Translations under genes and position numbers: made by a program
Part shown: in pieces, positions 54,336-64,000 of the stretch
Layout: every line of letters starts with the position of its first letter
Position numbering within the stretch: the stretch's first letter is position 1
Assembly (NCBI GenBank): GCA_009760885.1
Contig: CM019701.1
Coordinates: 17,646,975-17,710,974, forward strand
DNA from: Achatina immaculata
Taxonomy: Eukaryota; Mollusca; Gastropoda; Stylommatophora; Achatinidae
Length of the DNA stretch: 64,000 nucleotides
Direction of reading: 5' to 3'
The notes under the pieces: model-generated
The model's input: the letters and a program-made list of their open reading frames with translations, nothing else
What the model was told of the DNA's origin: nothing
Databases searched by the model: none

Positions 54336-54645
54336 GAGACCTGTCACACTAAACTCCTGACTCGCAGTCCTTAAATCTGTCATATAAGCCAGGAAGGCGC
54401 AGATATGTTTGTCAAGAACCATTCATGTAATGTCTTCTTTCTTTATTTTCATTCACATAAAAGATCATCACATCTTCAAAGTGATGTAATATTCCTGCAA
54501 CTTCTCTGTAGATTTAACCGTCATTTTATCTTATTTACGAATGTTTCATCTCATGGCTACATATACGAGACGTACAGGGTGTTCAAAATGTCTAGAACCA
54601 AAGACATTTTTTGTGTGTTTGTTATTTTATACAGGCTATAACTAA
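54336..54645. other. Unique sequence, nothing recognised
   Basis: ACAGGGTGTTCAAAATGTCTAGAACC at 54577-54602 resembles a mariner-type end but no partner was found. Confidence 0.4.
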
Positions 54646-54649
54646 CATT

Positions 54650-55275
54650 GTGCGGGAAGCCGGGAATAGTGTGTGTTAGTGATTGTGATGTACAGGAAGC
54701 TGGGAATAGTGTGTGTTAGTGATTGTGATGTACAGGAAGCTGGGAATAGTGTGTGTTAGTGATTGTGATGTACAGGAAGCTGGGAATAGTGTGTGTTAGT
54801 GATTGTGATGTACAGGAAGCTGGGAATAGTGTGTGTTAGTGATTGTGATGTACAGGAAGCTGGGAATAGTGTGTGTTAGTGATTGTGATGTACAGGAAGG
54901 TGGGAATAGTGTGTGTTAGTGATTGTGATGTACAGGAAGCTGGGAATAGTATTTGTTAGTGATGGTGATGTACAGGAAGCTGGGAATAGTATTTGTTAGT
55001 GATGGTGATGTACAGGAAGCTGGGAATAGTATTTGTTAGTGATGGTGATGTACAGGAAGCTGGGAATAGTATTTGCTAGTGATGGTGATGTACAGGAAGC
55101 TGGGAATAGTATTTGTTAGTGATGGTGATGTACAGGAAGCTGGGAATAGTATTTGTAGTGATGGTGATGTACAGAAAGCTGGGAATTAGTGTTTGTTGGT
55201 TATTGTGATGTACAGAAAGCTGAGAATTAGTGTTTGTTGGTTATTGTGATGTACAGAAAGCTGAGAATTAGTGTT
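54650..55275. repeat. 40-bp minisatellite
   Basis: About 15-16 units of GTGTGTTAGTGATTGTGATG then TACAGGAAGCTGGGAATAGT. Variants are zoned: GTGTGTTAG/GATTG units (54660-54950), ATTTGTTAG/GATGG units (54950-55160), then AGAAAGCTGRGAATTAG units. This shows successive expansions of single variants. Confidence 0.97.
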
Positions 55276-55469
55276 AGTGATGGCGACTGACTGACACAAT
55301 CAAGTGAAAGATGAGTTTAATGTCAGGCGTCCTAACAAGAATGCAGTAACTCACGGCATAGTCAACATTGACGAAATGTGGACAAGCCTCAGACAGGTCG
55401 CCTGCCCATAGATGAAAACATAATGATTCTGTTCAAACTTCGTGATAATTGTGATAAATCTCTTACACG
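55276..55469. other. Unique spacer
   Basis: AATGTGGACAAGCCTCAGACA lies near 55374; no coding assignment. Confidence 0.4.
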
Positions 55470-55639
55470 CTGACCAGTGCTCAGTCATAAATCTCTCACA
55501 CTGATCAGTTCTAAGTCATAAATCTCTCACACTGATCAGTTCTAAGTCATAAATCTCTCACACTGATCAGTTCTAAGTCATAAATCTCTCATATTGATCA
55601 GTTCTCGGTCATAAACCTCTCACTCTGATCAAGAATTCA
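55470..55639. repeat. 31-bp minisatellite (left part)
   Basis: Five or six units of CATAAATCTCTCACACTGAT then CAGTTCTAAGT. Continues at 56799-56870 beyond the LINE. Confidence 0.93.
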
Positions 55640-56798
55640 GAGGATGACAAGTGGGTCCAGAAGGCAGTCTAACAATCACAACAAGGGCAATGGACAACAT
55701 GGGAGGAAGTCCTGCAGAGATCACTAACATGGAATGACATCTGGAAAATGGCACCCTTGAGTCTCAGCTTCATCATCAGAGCTACTTATGACCTTCTGCC
55801 TACAGGCTCCAACCTATACAAATGGGGTGTATCAGAAGATACAAAGTGCCCTCTCTGCAACGAAAGGCAAACATTGGAACATGTGCTGTCAGCATGTAGA
55901 GTGTCTTTAGGGCAAGGACGGTACACCTGGCGGCACAATAGACTGTTGCAGGAACTAGTAGCAATCGTAGACAGGGCAAACGATAAAGCAAATAACAGCA
56001 AAAGAGTTGAGGTCCCACCTAAATACTTCATAGGTGCTGGTACATCAAATATTGAAATCAGGGACATTCCCTTACCATCACTGCTAGATGGTACAAATGA
56101 TTGGGAAGTGACAGCGGACCTTCCAGAAAGAAGAGAATACCCGACTGCCATCAAGAACACAGGAATGCGACCGGACATTGTAGTGTACTCCACAGAAAAG
56201 CAGGAATTAATAATGATCGAGCTTATGGTCCCATATGAAACTAGAATAGAGGAACAGCATTTATTTAAATTGGAGAAATACAATGATCTGGTCAAGCAAC
56301 TGAGGCAGGGAGGCAGGAATCAGGGCAAAAGTGATAGCTGTAGAAGTGGGAGCAAGGGGATTCGTAGCAACATCAGCATATGACCTATGTAAACAACTGG
56401 GCATAAAGGGACAAGCAAGAGCAAGGGCATTGAGAAGCCTTTCAGAAACAGCAGAAAGGGCCTCATGCTGGCTGTGGAGTATGCGAAACAAGCATTGGGA
56501 ACATAAGTAATTTCATTTGCCATAACCAATACCAGTTCTCCGTAGCTAAATCGCTAAAGACGCACTTCAAAAAGTGCAGTGGCAACTGGAAGATCATGGG
56601 TTCGATCCCGGGACCGGAAAAAAAGCAACAACTCACAAGACCTCTGGGAGTCATGACCCAGAGGGGCCCACCCCCCTTAGAGTGTCAGGAGTTTAAAGGG
56701 CCGAAACACTTGTCTGAGGGGGGGGGGGTACTTCCTCTGATGATCTGAAGGAGTTGTGTTGTTGTTCCGCTCTCTACGGTAGAGAGTTTCCTGCATAT
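55640..56798 (+). pseudogene. R2-like LINE with restriction-like endonuclease domain, 3' fragment
   Basis: A 5'-truncated plus-strand copy in the 31-bp satellite. It encodes the region downstream of the RT: FIIRATYDLLPTGSNLYKWG, then a CCHC zinc finger CPLCNERQTLEHVLSAC (C-x2-C-x7-H-x4-C) and YTWRHNRLLQELV. The segment MRPDIVVYSTEKQ...IMIEL follows, which has the RPD...E spacing of the restriction-like endonuclease, then EEQHLFKLEKYNDLVKQLRQ. After a one-base frameshift near 56310, VIAVEVGARGFVATSAYDLC and RSLSETAERASCWLW run to a stop at about 56506. Zinc finger plus RLE domain places it in the R2/NeSL/Hero-type clades. The 3' UTR (290 bp) contains a tRNA-like block and a terminal hairpin CTCTCTAC-GGTAGAGAG. 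The same family is at 12320-12804. Confidence 0.9.
56536..56624 (+). other. tRNA-like module in the LINE 3' UTR
   Basis: A-box-like TAGCTAAATCG (56543) and B-box-like GGTTCGATCC (56599) match the pol III consensus. TTCTCCG and CGGAAAA at the two sides could pair as a 7-bp acceptor stem with one mismatch, and GCACTT-AAGTGC forms an anticodon-arm-like hairpin. The long variable region resembles class II tRNAs (Leu/Ser). The related LINE copy at 12320-12804 carries the same module with a decayed B box. Not a functional tRNA gene. Confidence 0.65.
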
Positions 56799-56870
56799 AG
56801 TGCTCAGTCATAAATCTCTCATACTGATCAGTGCTCAATCATACATTTCTCACACTGACCAGATCTGAAA
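56799..56870. repeat. 31-bp minisatellite (right part)
   Basis: Two units, GTCATAAATCTCTCATACTG then ATCAGTGCTCA, resuming after the R2-like LINE. Confidence 0.9.
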
Positions 56871-57144
56871 ACAGAGAGAAGAATGCATGATAATGAGAAG
56901 AAAGAGAGGTTTGATCCCGTCAAACTTTAAACAAAAATCATGCATCATCTAACTGGGGAAAACGCTGATCAACAGCTTGAAATGTCCACACCGTTTCTAC
57001 AGCAAATTACACAATTAGACGATAAGCTCTTGGAATTTATAATGATGCTCGGTAATTAGACGACTAGTTTTTGAAATTTATAATGATGCTCGGTGAAGGT
57101 GCCAACTTGTAATACAAATGAAGAAATAGATGAACAGTTTCAAA
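56871..57144. other. Unique spacer with a short duplication
   Basis: TTATAATGATGCTCGGT occurs twice (57037, 57079). Confidence 0.45.
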
Positions 57145-57690
57145 CATCTTATATCCTTCCTGTGCCGTTAAACGTCGCATAGGGCTTGCATGGTAGTTCG
57201 CCAAGATGTCCAGCCTTCAGCAAGTTTTTCAGTCTCATCAAGGGATGTTATGCACATTGAAGTGGCTTCTCTTAACAATGTCCTCTTCAGAGCTTCACGT
57301 GGTCGACCTCTTTTTCTTCGGTCTGTTGTGCGTTCTACTTGATAGCGTGTCTGCGGGTTCTCTGATTGTTTCTTATCATCACATGACCGACACATGTCCA
57401 TCTTCTTTTCTGATCAACTATGAGACATGTTGTTGTTTGCTCATCTGTCTGATCTCTGCTTTGTTCTTGAATTCATTCCACTTTATTCCGAGTATTTTCC
57501 TTAGACATTTATTTTCGAAAGAGTCTAATTTCTTGTCTGTTTCTCTAGTTGTTTTCCAGCTTTCGCATGCATTAATGAGGGTAGATTTACATTTGAAGTG
57601 CATAGTCTTAACTTGGTTTTTGTGCTTATACCTTTTGAATTCCATATGTTCTCAAGATTCTTGAAAATCGATGCTGCTTTGGCAATTCGA
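57145..57690 (-). pseudogene. LINE family A, 3' copy
   Basis: Minus strand: a degraded start (KNLENIWNSK-type), then ACESWKTTRETDKKLDSFEN, CLRKILGIKWNEFKNKAEIR, a frame break, RRKRGRPREALKRTLLREAT and RTTMQALCDV-stop, then the short 3' UTR and ATATAAG-type tail (plus strand ATCTTATATCCTTCCTGTGC). Several frameshifts. 5'-truncated downstream of the RT catalytic motif. Confidence 0.9.
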
Positions 57691-58244
57691 AATCAAATAT
57701 AGGTCACGAGAAAACAACCTCTTACATCACAAGTAGCAGGGAACAATGAGCGGACAGGTTACAGGTATGATGTTACAGGTATGATGTTACAGGTATGCTG
57801 TTGTTTGTGGGAACTTGTGTGGTGGAGTGTTGCTTTTGGAACTGTGCCTGGAGATAACCGTCACATGTTGGTGATGAAATAGTTGGGGAACTTATTAATA
57901 GCTAGGGAACTTATTAATAGCTGGGAATTTATTATTATCTAGGGAAGTTATTAATAGCTGGGAGCTTATTTTTAGCTGGGAACTTATTAATAGCTGAGAA
58001 CTTAACAGCTGGGGAACTTATTATAGATGAGGAACTACAAGAATTGTTCCTGCTAGACATCTTCTCCATGTTACGCAATTTTACTGTGTCCTTGACCTAG
58101 TAAATGAGAACTTTTCCACGCTACCAATTTAACTGTGTGTTCTTGGCCTACTAAACGACAGCTTCTCTATGTTATGTATTTTTACTTCTTGTCCTTGATC
58201 TAGTAAGTATGGAACATGTTCAAGAGAAAGACCCTCACAAGCAC
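57691..58244. repeat. Several short arrays
   Basis: Three copies of ATGTTACAGGTATG (57770-57796); about seven units of TAGCTGGGAACTTATTAA (57880-58030); and TGTCCTTGAYCTAGTAA-type blocks about 60 bp apart (58080-58210). Confidence 0.8.
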
Positions 58245-58722
58245 GGTCTATTGGTTGTGATAATTCCTACTGTGTACCGGTCTATCGGTTGTGATAATTC
58301 CTAGTGTACACCGGTCTATCGGTTGTGATAATTCCTAGTGTGCACCGGTCTATCGGTTGTGATAATTCCTAGTGTGTACCGGTCTATCGGTTGCGATAAT
58401 TCCTAGTGTGCACCGGTCTATTGGTTGTGATAATTCCTAGTGTGTACCGGTCTATCGGTTGTGATAATTCCTAGTGTGTACCGGTCTATCGGTTGTGATA
58501 ATTCCTAGTGTGTACCGGTCTATCGGTTGTGATAATTCCTAGTGTGTACCGGTCTATCGGTTGCGATAATTCCTAGTGTGTACCGGTCTATCGGTTGTGA
58601 TAATTCCTAGTGTGTATCGGTCTATCGGTTGTGATAGTTACTAATGTGTACCGGTCTACTGGTTGTGATAATTCCTAGTGTGTACCGGTCTATCGGTTGT
58701 GATAATTCCTAATGTGTACCGA
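58245..58722. repeat. 34-bp minisatellite
   Basis: About 14 units of TGTGTACCGGTCTATCGGTT then GTGATAATTCCTAG. Confidence 0.97.
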
Positions 58723-58794
58723 AAACATAAAGAACATATTTTGTGAATGAAAATAATGACCAGACAACGTATACATTATGTTTGGTTCTAGACT

Positions 58795-59260
58795 GTTCAG
58801 ACATCCTGTACAATGTGTCAACCACGATGTAAATATCTTAGCTAAATATCACATTTAATTTGTACAATATGTGAATCATGATGTAAATATCTTACCTAAA
58901 TATCACATTTACCCTGTACAATATGTGAACCATGATAAAAATTTGTTACGTAAATATCACACGTAAAATATCCTACAAACATGACACAAACACGGGACAA
59001 ACAAGGCACAAACACGACACAAACCAGCTTTCTCTTTTGGCACTGAAAAGTTTGAATGATTTCCAAAATTTATCCAAACTCAACGCAAGAGCAGGTAAAC
59101 AGTGAAGTGTGTTAAGGATGTTTTTGTAAGAGCAGGTAAACAGTGAAGAGTGTTAAGAATGTTTTTGTAAGAGCAGGTAAACAGTGAAGTGTATTAGGGA
59201 TGTTTGGATATGAACATATAAACAGTTAAGTGTGCTATGGATGTGTGGGTAAAACTATGG
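58795..59260. repeat. Two short arrays (~59 bp and ~54 bp units)
   Basis: Three units of GATGTAAATATCTTAGCTAA with CACATTTAATTTGTACAAT (58795-58970); CACAAACACGRCACAAAC words (58980-59030); three units of AGAGCAGGTAAACAGTGAAG with TGTTAAGGATGTTTTTGTA (59087-59240). Confidence 0.85.
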
Positions 59261-59389
59261 GAGTGTATGCAACAACAAACACTAACATCAATACAGTACT
59301 ACATCATTTAGGGTATAGAACGTAGCCAAAGACAAGACTTTGCTTATAAAAATTCTCATAGTGTTTCTCTACTGTCACGCGAAGAGTAA
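59261..59389. other. Short unique spacer
   Basis: Nothing recognised. Confidence 0.4.
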
Positions 59390-59635
59390 TGAAAGATTTA
59401 CCATAGTCGTTGTATTAAAACATTTACCGTAGTCGTTGTATTAAAACATTTATCGTATTTGTTGTATTTAAACACTTACCGTAGTCGCTGTATTAAAATA
59501 TTTACCGCATTTGGTGTATTAAGACATTTACTGTAGTTGTTGTATTTAAACATTACTTGCTGTATTAAAGAATTTACCGTACTTGCTGTATTAAAACATT
59601 TGCCGTACTTGCTATATTAAAACACTAACTGATTA
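59390..59635. repeat. ~26-bp tandem repeat
   Basis: About ten units of ATTTACCGTAGTCGTTGTAT then TAAAAC. The variant TTTACCGTACTTGCTGTATT reappears at 60573, to the right of the (TA)n block. Confidence 0.92.
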
Positions 59636-59654
59636 CCCAACTTTGCCCAGGTAT

Positions 59655-59872
59655 CTATTCATTGCAATCAACAAAGTTCTATTCATTTCTACAATCTTCT
59701 AGACGTTTCTACAACGTTCTATTCATTTCCACAGCCTTCTAGAAGGGTCTACAGGGGTCTATTCAGTTCCACAATCTTCTAGAAGGTTCTACAATGTTCT
59801 ATTCATTTCCACAACCTTCTAGAAGGTTATGCAGAGTCTAGGCGGTTCTACAGAGTTCTGTTCCTTCTATTC
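59655..59872. repeat. ~39-bp tandem repeat
   Basis: About five units of TCTATTCATTTCCACAACCT then TCTAGAAGGTTCTACAATG. Confidence 0.9.
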
Positions 59873-59924
59873 GACTAAGCGTGGGCTTAACTGTCATCAG
59901 GTCTGTTACCAGTCAGTATAGCGA

Positions 59925-60250
59925 CCCCGAACACTGTGAATTCGACTCTGTCAGTTTGGACATTTTATTTTTCACCCCGTTCCCATGCCGCTGGGGGCTG
60001 AACTTGCGAGTGCCACTATTCATCTCAGCGACCCTGAAAACTATGGATTCGCCAGTAATATCAATTGTTTTCGATTATTTGCACATGTAAACCCATCCCA
60101 CACCTACCCATAGGCCCCCATGCCGAATGGAGCTGAACTTGGACTTAAACGGCATTGGGAGTGTCACTGTTCATCTCAGCGATACCGAAAACTATGGATC
60201 GACACTAATGTCGTTCATTTTCGATATTTTTACATGTCACCCCGGCCTCT
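59925..60250. repeat. ~120-bp imperfect duplication
   Basis: Two to three diverged copies of a block with CATGCCG, GAGCTGAACTTG, TCATCTCAGCGAYMCYGAAA and ACTATGGAT followed by TTTTCGATTATTT. Confidence 0.8.
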
Positions 60251-60370
60251 AGGGGTCATAGGGTTATCCTAGGGGTGATCTAACCTCCTCGGTGAACTGT
60301 CCAGATTGTAAGTCATATGTCTGCCAGGTTTGGTTGAATTTGCTGCAGACGTTCCAGCGTGATGCTGGAA

Positions 60371-60416
60371 TATACATACATACATACATACATACATACA
60401 TACATACATACATACA

Positions 60417-60452
<36 letters not shown>

Positions 60453-60466
60453 TACATACACACACG

Positions 60467-60517
<51 letters not shown>

Positions 60518-60523
60518 AGATTT

Positions 60524-60571
<48 letters not shown>

Positions 60572-60572
60572 A
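60371..60572. repeat. (CATA)n and (TA)n microsatellites with palindromes
   Basis: (CATA)18-type run to about 60450, then two (TA)n runs (60472-60512, 60530-60566), separated and followed by the palindrome CGGTAGATTTACCG (60513-60526 and 60567-60580). Confidence 0.96.
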
Positions 60573-60580
60573 GATTTACC

Positions 60581-60737
60581 GTACTTGCTGTATTAAAGAT
60601 TTCGTCGTTTATAGGAAACATGGTTTTTAAATTCCCGATTGAATGTTCATGTTCATTAATATTAAACAAAGGACAACATTAAAAAAAATAATACTGTCTG
60701 AATGGTTTTCTAAAATGTAAATTAAAGCGTATTTCAG
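60581..60737. other. Unique spacer
   Basis: Nothing recognised apart from the 26-bp family remnant at its left edge. Confidence 0.4.
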
Positions 60738-61515
60738 CTACCACACTACTTCATGTAGCAGCCACACTACTTCATGTAACAGCCACACTACTTCATGTAG
60801 CCGCCACACTACTTCATGTAGCAGCCACACTACTTCATGTAACAGCCACACTACTTCATGTAGCCGCCCCACTACTTCATGTAACAGCCACACTACTTCA
60901 TGTAGCAGCCACACTACTTCATGTAACAGCCACACTACTTCATGTAACAGCCACACTACTTCATGTAGCAGCCACACTACTTCATGTAGCAGCCACACTA
61001 CTTCATGTAGCAGCCACACTACTTCATGTAACAGCCACACTACTTCATGTAGCAGCCACACTACTTCATGTAACAGCCACACTACTTCATGTAACAGCCA
61101 CACTACTTCATGTAGCCGCCACACTACTTCATGTAACAGCCACACTACTTCATGTAGCCGCCCCACTACTTCATGTAACAGCCACACTACTTCATGTAGC
61201 CGCCCCACTACTTCATGTAACAGCCACACTACTTCATGTAACAGCCCCACTATTTCATGTAACAGCCCCACTATTTCATGTAACAGCCCCACTACTTCAT
61301 GTAACAGCCCCACTATTTCATGTAACAGCCCCACTACTTCATGTAGCCGCCCCACTACTTCATGTAGCCGCCCCACTACTTCATGTAACAGCCCCACTAC
61401 TTCATGTAACAGCCCCACTACTTCATGTAACAGCCCCACTACTTCATGTAACAGCCCCACTACTTCATGTAACAGCCCCACTACTTCATGTAACAGCCCC
61501 ACTACTTCATGTAAC
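60738..61515. repeat. 21-bp minisatellite
   Basis: About 37 units of ACTTCATGTAGCAGCCACAC then T. Variants are zoned: CCACACT units on the left, CCCCACT units on the right. The 298-codon minus-strand frame (LHEVVGL heptads) is a period artefact. Confidence 0.97.
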
Positions 61516-62544
61516 GACAACATTAAATAAAACAGACATTCCTGGCTTCCATACATCAAAATCTTTCCAGAGCAGAAACACATTCGAAAACTAAAAGATA
61601 AGAATTGTGTGTGCGATATTTGTGTTATCAACATTAACAGAAAATGTTGTAGACTGTGGCTTGTTTAGAAGTGATACAAATGTTATGGAAGTATTTTGCA
61701 CATACTTTATTGTGATGAACATTTTCGAATTGTGTTACCCATCTAACTATGGGGTCTTTTTAAAAAATCAAATAACTCATTTTAGCAACCTTGATTAAAA
61801 ACGACTTTCAGGAAATGATGTTTTTAAAAATATTTAGGTTGTAGCAGATTATCTTCCAGAAAGTGTGGACAGTTCTATTCATGTTTTTCTAAGTTAAAGC
61901 TTTGATGTGTTGAATTGGGTTTTTTTTCATTATAATCTCCCCTGACATTATGCGCAGGTGAGAGTACAACAGGTCTTGCAGGTGGTCTGAGAGGAAAATG
62001 TGAGCGAGTCTTAGGAGAGAACTCTTGACGTACTAGGCAGACTGGTTTGAGAGTCTGAGTTGAAAGTTTGCGTCCTACGGTCACTGATATCGTTGTCACT
62101 TAAGATGTGTTTGTGTAGTTTAGAAGTTAGCTGTGTGACAGATATTTGTAGTTCTCATGGCGGCGTATGTGACGTTATGTTCCACAGCTGTCAAGAGCTG
62201 TGCTCTACATGTCGTTGTGATTTCCTTCGAAACATTTTCATCATCCTACTACTTCACCATCACCATCTCGTTGCGTGTAATAAATATTTGTGTTCTGAAA
62301 GCCTGCCTTGATTACTTGAAGATATTTGTGTTCTGAAAGCCTGCCTTGATTACTTGAAGATATCTGTTCCTCTGTTGGTGAAAGTGTTATTTCTGGGCTA
62401 CCTGTTTATCATGTCAGGACTTTGTGTTACAGTTTAGCACACAGATCATGACTGATCGTGACACAGATCATGACTGATCGTGACACAGATCATGATGCAG
62501 TGTCTGAATAACTGTTATGTTTATACGAATACGCCTTCAACAAA
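61516..62544. other. Mostly unique sequence with two small arrays
   Basis: A 42-bp block with TTTGTGTTCTGAAAGCCTGC is duplicated at 62287-62362; ACAGATCATGACTGATCGTG occurs about three times at 62440-62495. No ORF with recognisable content. Confidence 0.55.
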
Positions 62545-63730
62545 CAGAACAATTAACCACCTTGCTCCATTGTTATGCAATGAACAATTAACCATCTTGC
62601 TCCATTGCTATGTAATAAACAATTAACCATCTTGCTCCATTGTTATGTAATGAACAATTAACCACCTTGCTCCATTGTTATGTAATGAACAATTAACCAT
62701 CTTGCTCCATTGTTATGTAATGAACAATTAACCATCATGCTCCATTGCTATGTAATGAACAATTAACCACCTTGCTCCATTGGTATGTAATGAACAATTA
62801 ACCACCTTGCTCCATTGTTATGTAATGAACAATTAACCATCTTGCTCCTTTGCTATGTAATGAACAATTAACCATCTTGCTCCACTGTTATATAATGAAC
62901 AATTAATCATCTTGTTCCATTGTTATGTAATGAACAATTAACCACCTTGCTCCATTACTATGTAATGAACAATTAACCACCTTGCTCCATTGTTATGTAA
63001 TGAACAATTAACCATCTTGCTCCATTGTTATGTAATGAACAATTAACCATCTTGCTCCATTGGTATGTAATGAACAATTAACCACCTTGCTCCATTGTTA
63101 TGCAATGAACAATTAACCATCTTGCTCCATTGCTATGTAATAAACAATTAACCATCTTGCTCCATTGTTATGTAATGAACAATTAACCACCTTGCTCCAT
63201 TGTTATGTAATGAACAATTAACCATCTTGCTCCATTGTTATGTAATGAACAATTAACCATCATGCTCCATTGCTATGTAATGAACAATTAACCACCTTGC
63301 TCCATTGGTATGTAATGAACAATTAACCACCTTGCTCCATTGTTATGTAATGAACAATTAACCATCTTGCTCCTTTGCTATGTAATGAACAATTAACCAT
63401 CTTGCTCCACTGTTATATAATGAACAATTAATCATCTTGTTCCATTGTTATGTAATGAACAATTAACCACCTTGCTCCATTACTATGTAATGAACAATTA
63501 ACCACCTTGCTCCATTGTTATGTAATGAACAATTAACCATCTTGCTCCATTGTTATGTAATGAACAATTAACCATCTTGCTCCATTGGTATGTAATGAAC
63601 AATTAACCACCTTGCTCCATTGTTATGTAATGAAGAATTAACCACCTTGCTCCATTGCTATGTAATGAACAATTAACCATCTTACTCCATTGTTATGTAA
63701 TGAACAATCAACCATCTTGCGCAATTGTTA
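62545..63730. repeat. 35-bp satellite with a 525-bp higher-order repeat
   Basis: About 34 units of TTGCTCCATTGTTATGTAAT then GAACAATTAACCATC. Rare variants (CATCATGCTCC at 62733 and 63258; TTGCTCCTTTGC at 62845 and 63370; CTCCACTGTTATATAATG at 62880 and 63405) recur at exactly 525 bp, i.e. 15 units. Confidence 0.98.
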
Positions 63731-64000
63731 TATCTTATATCCTTCCTGTGCCGTTAAACGTCACATAGGGCTCGCAAAGTAGTTTACCAATTTTTCCTGT
63801 CTTCGGCGAGTCTTTCAACCTCATCAAGGGATTTTATGCCTGTTAATTTGGTCTCTCTTAACAATGTCCTCTTCAGAGTTTCACGCGGTCTGCCTCTTTT
63901 TCTTTGGCCTGTTGTGTTCCACTTGATAGCTTGTTTTGGGATTCTCTGATCATTTTTTTCTCATGAAGTGACCAACATATTTATTATATTATATATAATT
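63731..64000 (-). mobile_element. LINE family A 3' copy, running off the window
   Basis: Plus strand: tail TATCTTATATCCTTCCTGTG, CCGTTAAACGTCACATAGGG, then the reverse complement of the codons for FDEVERLAEDR-like, GRRKRGRP and QAIKWNTTG. It is very similar to 16149-16984. The match weakens after about 63985 (TATTATATTATATATAATT), so the element may end or be broken near the window edge. Confidence 0.9.

Noticed and set aside
54577..54602. Mariner-type terminal repeat (GGGTGTTCAAAATGTCT)
   Set aside because: No partner end or transposase nearby; also resembles GTTCTAGACTGTTCAGACATC near 58776 only weakly.
55786..56529. Minus-strand ORFs of 69-169 codons
   Set aside because: Shadows of the R2-like LINE on the plus strand.
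56536..56624. Functional tRNA gene
   Set aside because: Stem mismatches, no proper anticodon loop, and the block is part of a LINE 3' UTR shared by another copy.
60738..61634. 298-codon ORF of LHEVVGL heptads on the minus strand
   Set aside because: Pure 21-bp satellite. The apparent leucine-rich heptad is a consequence of a 7-codon period.
1..64000. Telomeric, ribosomal RNA or histone sequences
   Set aside because: No TTAGGG-type arrays, rRNA blocks or histone motifs were found.

Overview
The window is nuclear DNA of an animal. It shows spliced coding exons with GT-AG borders, several clades of non-LTR retrotransposons, a Penelope-like element, mariner DNA transposons, a tRNA-derived SINE and very dense tandem repeats. 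There are no bacterial operons or ribosome binding sites. The element mix fits a lophotrochozoan, plausibly a mollusc, but that is inference: no diagnostic host locus is complete. By eye, well over half of the 64 kb is tandem repeat, in more than 40 unrelated arrays with periods from 2 to 57 bp. Several arrays have higher-order organisation.

Host coding sequence is scarce. Two exons on the minus strand (17407-17509 and 13194-13385) join in phase and encode a coiled-coil segment resembling the MTCL/SOGA (microtubule cross-linking factor) family. A third exon-like block lies at 5504-5734 (minus strand) but cannot follow directly in phase. The left part of the window is therefore probably introns of one gene. 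The 4-kb intron between the two good exons is made largely of minisatellites whose units resemble that intron's own splice-site sequences.

Layout. 1-5.4 kb: minisatellites with nested LINE fragments. 5.5-9.2 kb: candidate exon, an old LINE copy, and a LINE broken by an antisense LINE. 9.3-12.1 kb: mariner element containing two internal minisatellites. 12.1-17.5 kb: satellite-filled intron and exons, with R2-like and APE-type LINE insertions. 17.5-21.6 kb: satellites. 22.6-24.1 kb: a second mariner carrying a small palindromic insert. 24.3-28.1 kb: two Penelope-like copies in inverted arrangement, one split by a LINE. 28.4-37.1 kb: satellites, including a 57-bp satellite derived from a LINE 3' end. 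37.3-38.7 kb: LINE with inverted 5' part. 38.7-42.5 kb: near-continuous purine-rich satellite. 42.8-47.3 kb: SINE, LINE fragments and satellites. 47.4-51.6 kb: satellites and unique DNA. 51.6-53.7 kb: deleted mariner and a LINE RNase H fragment with two internal minisatellites. 54-64 kb: satellites with R2-like and APE-type LINE fragments.

The main theme is that tandem arrays repeatedly arise inside recognisable older sequence. The sources seen here are a mariner transposase gene, a mariner 5' region, a LINE 3' end, two places in an RNase H-bearing LINE, and probably intron splice sites. No complete, intact mobile-element ORF was found; every element is truncated, frameshifted or interrupted. 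All identifications are from reading the sequence and from memory of the families, without database searches.
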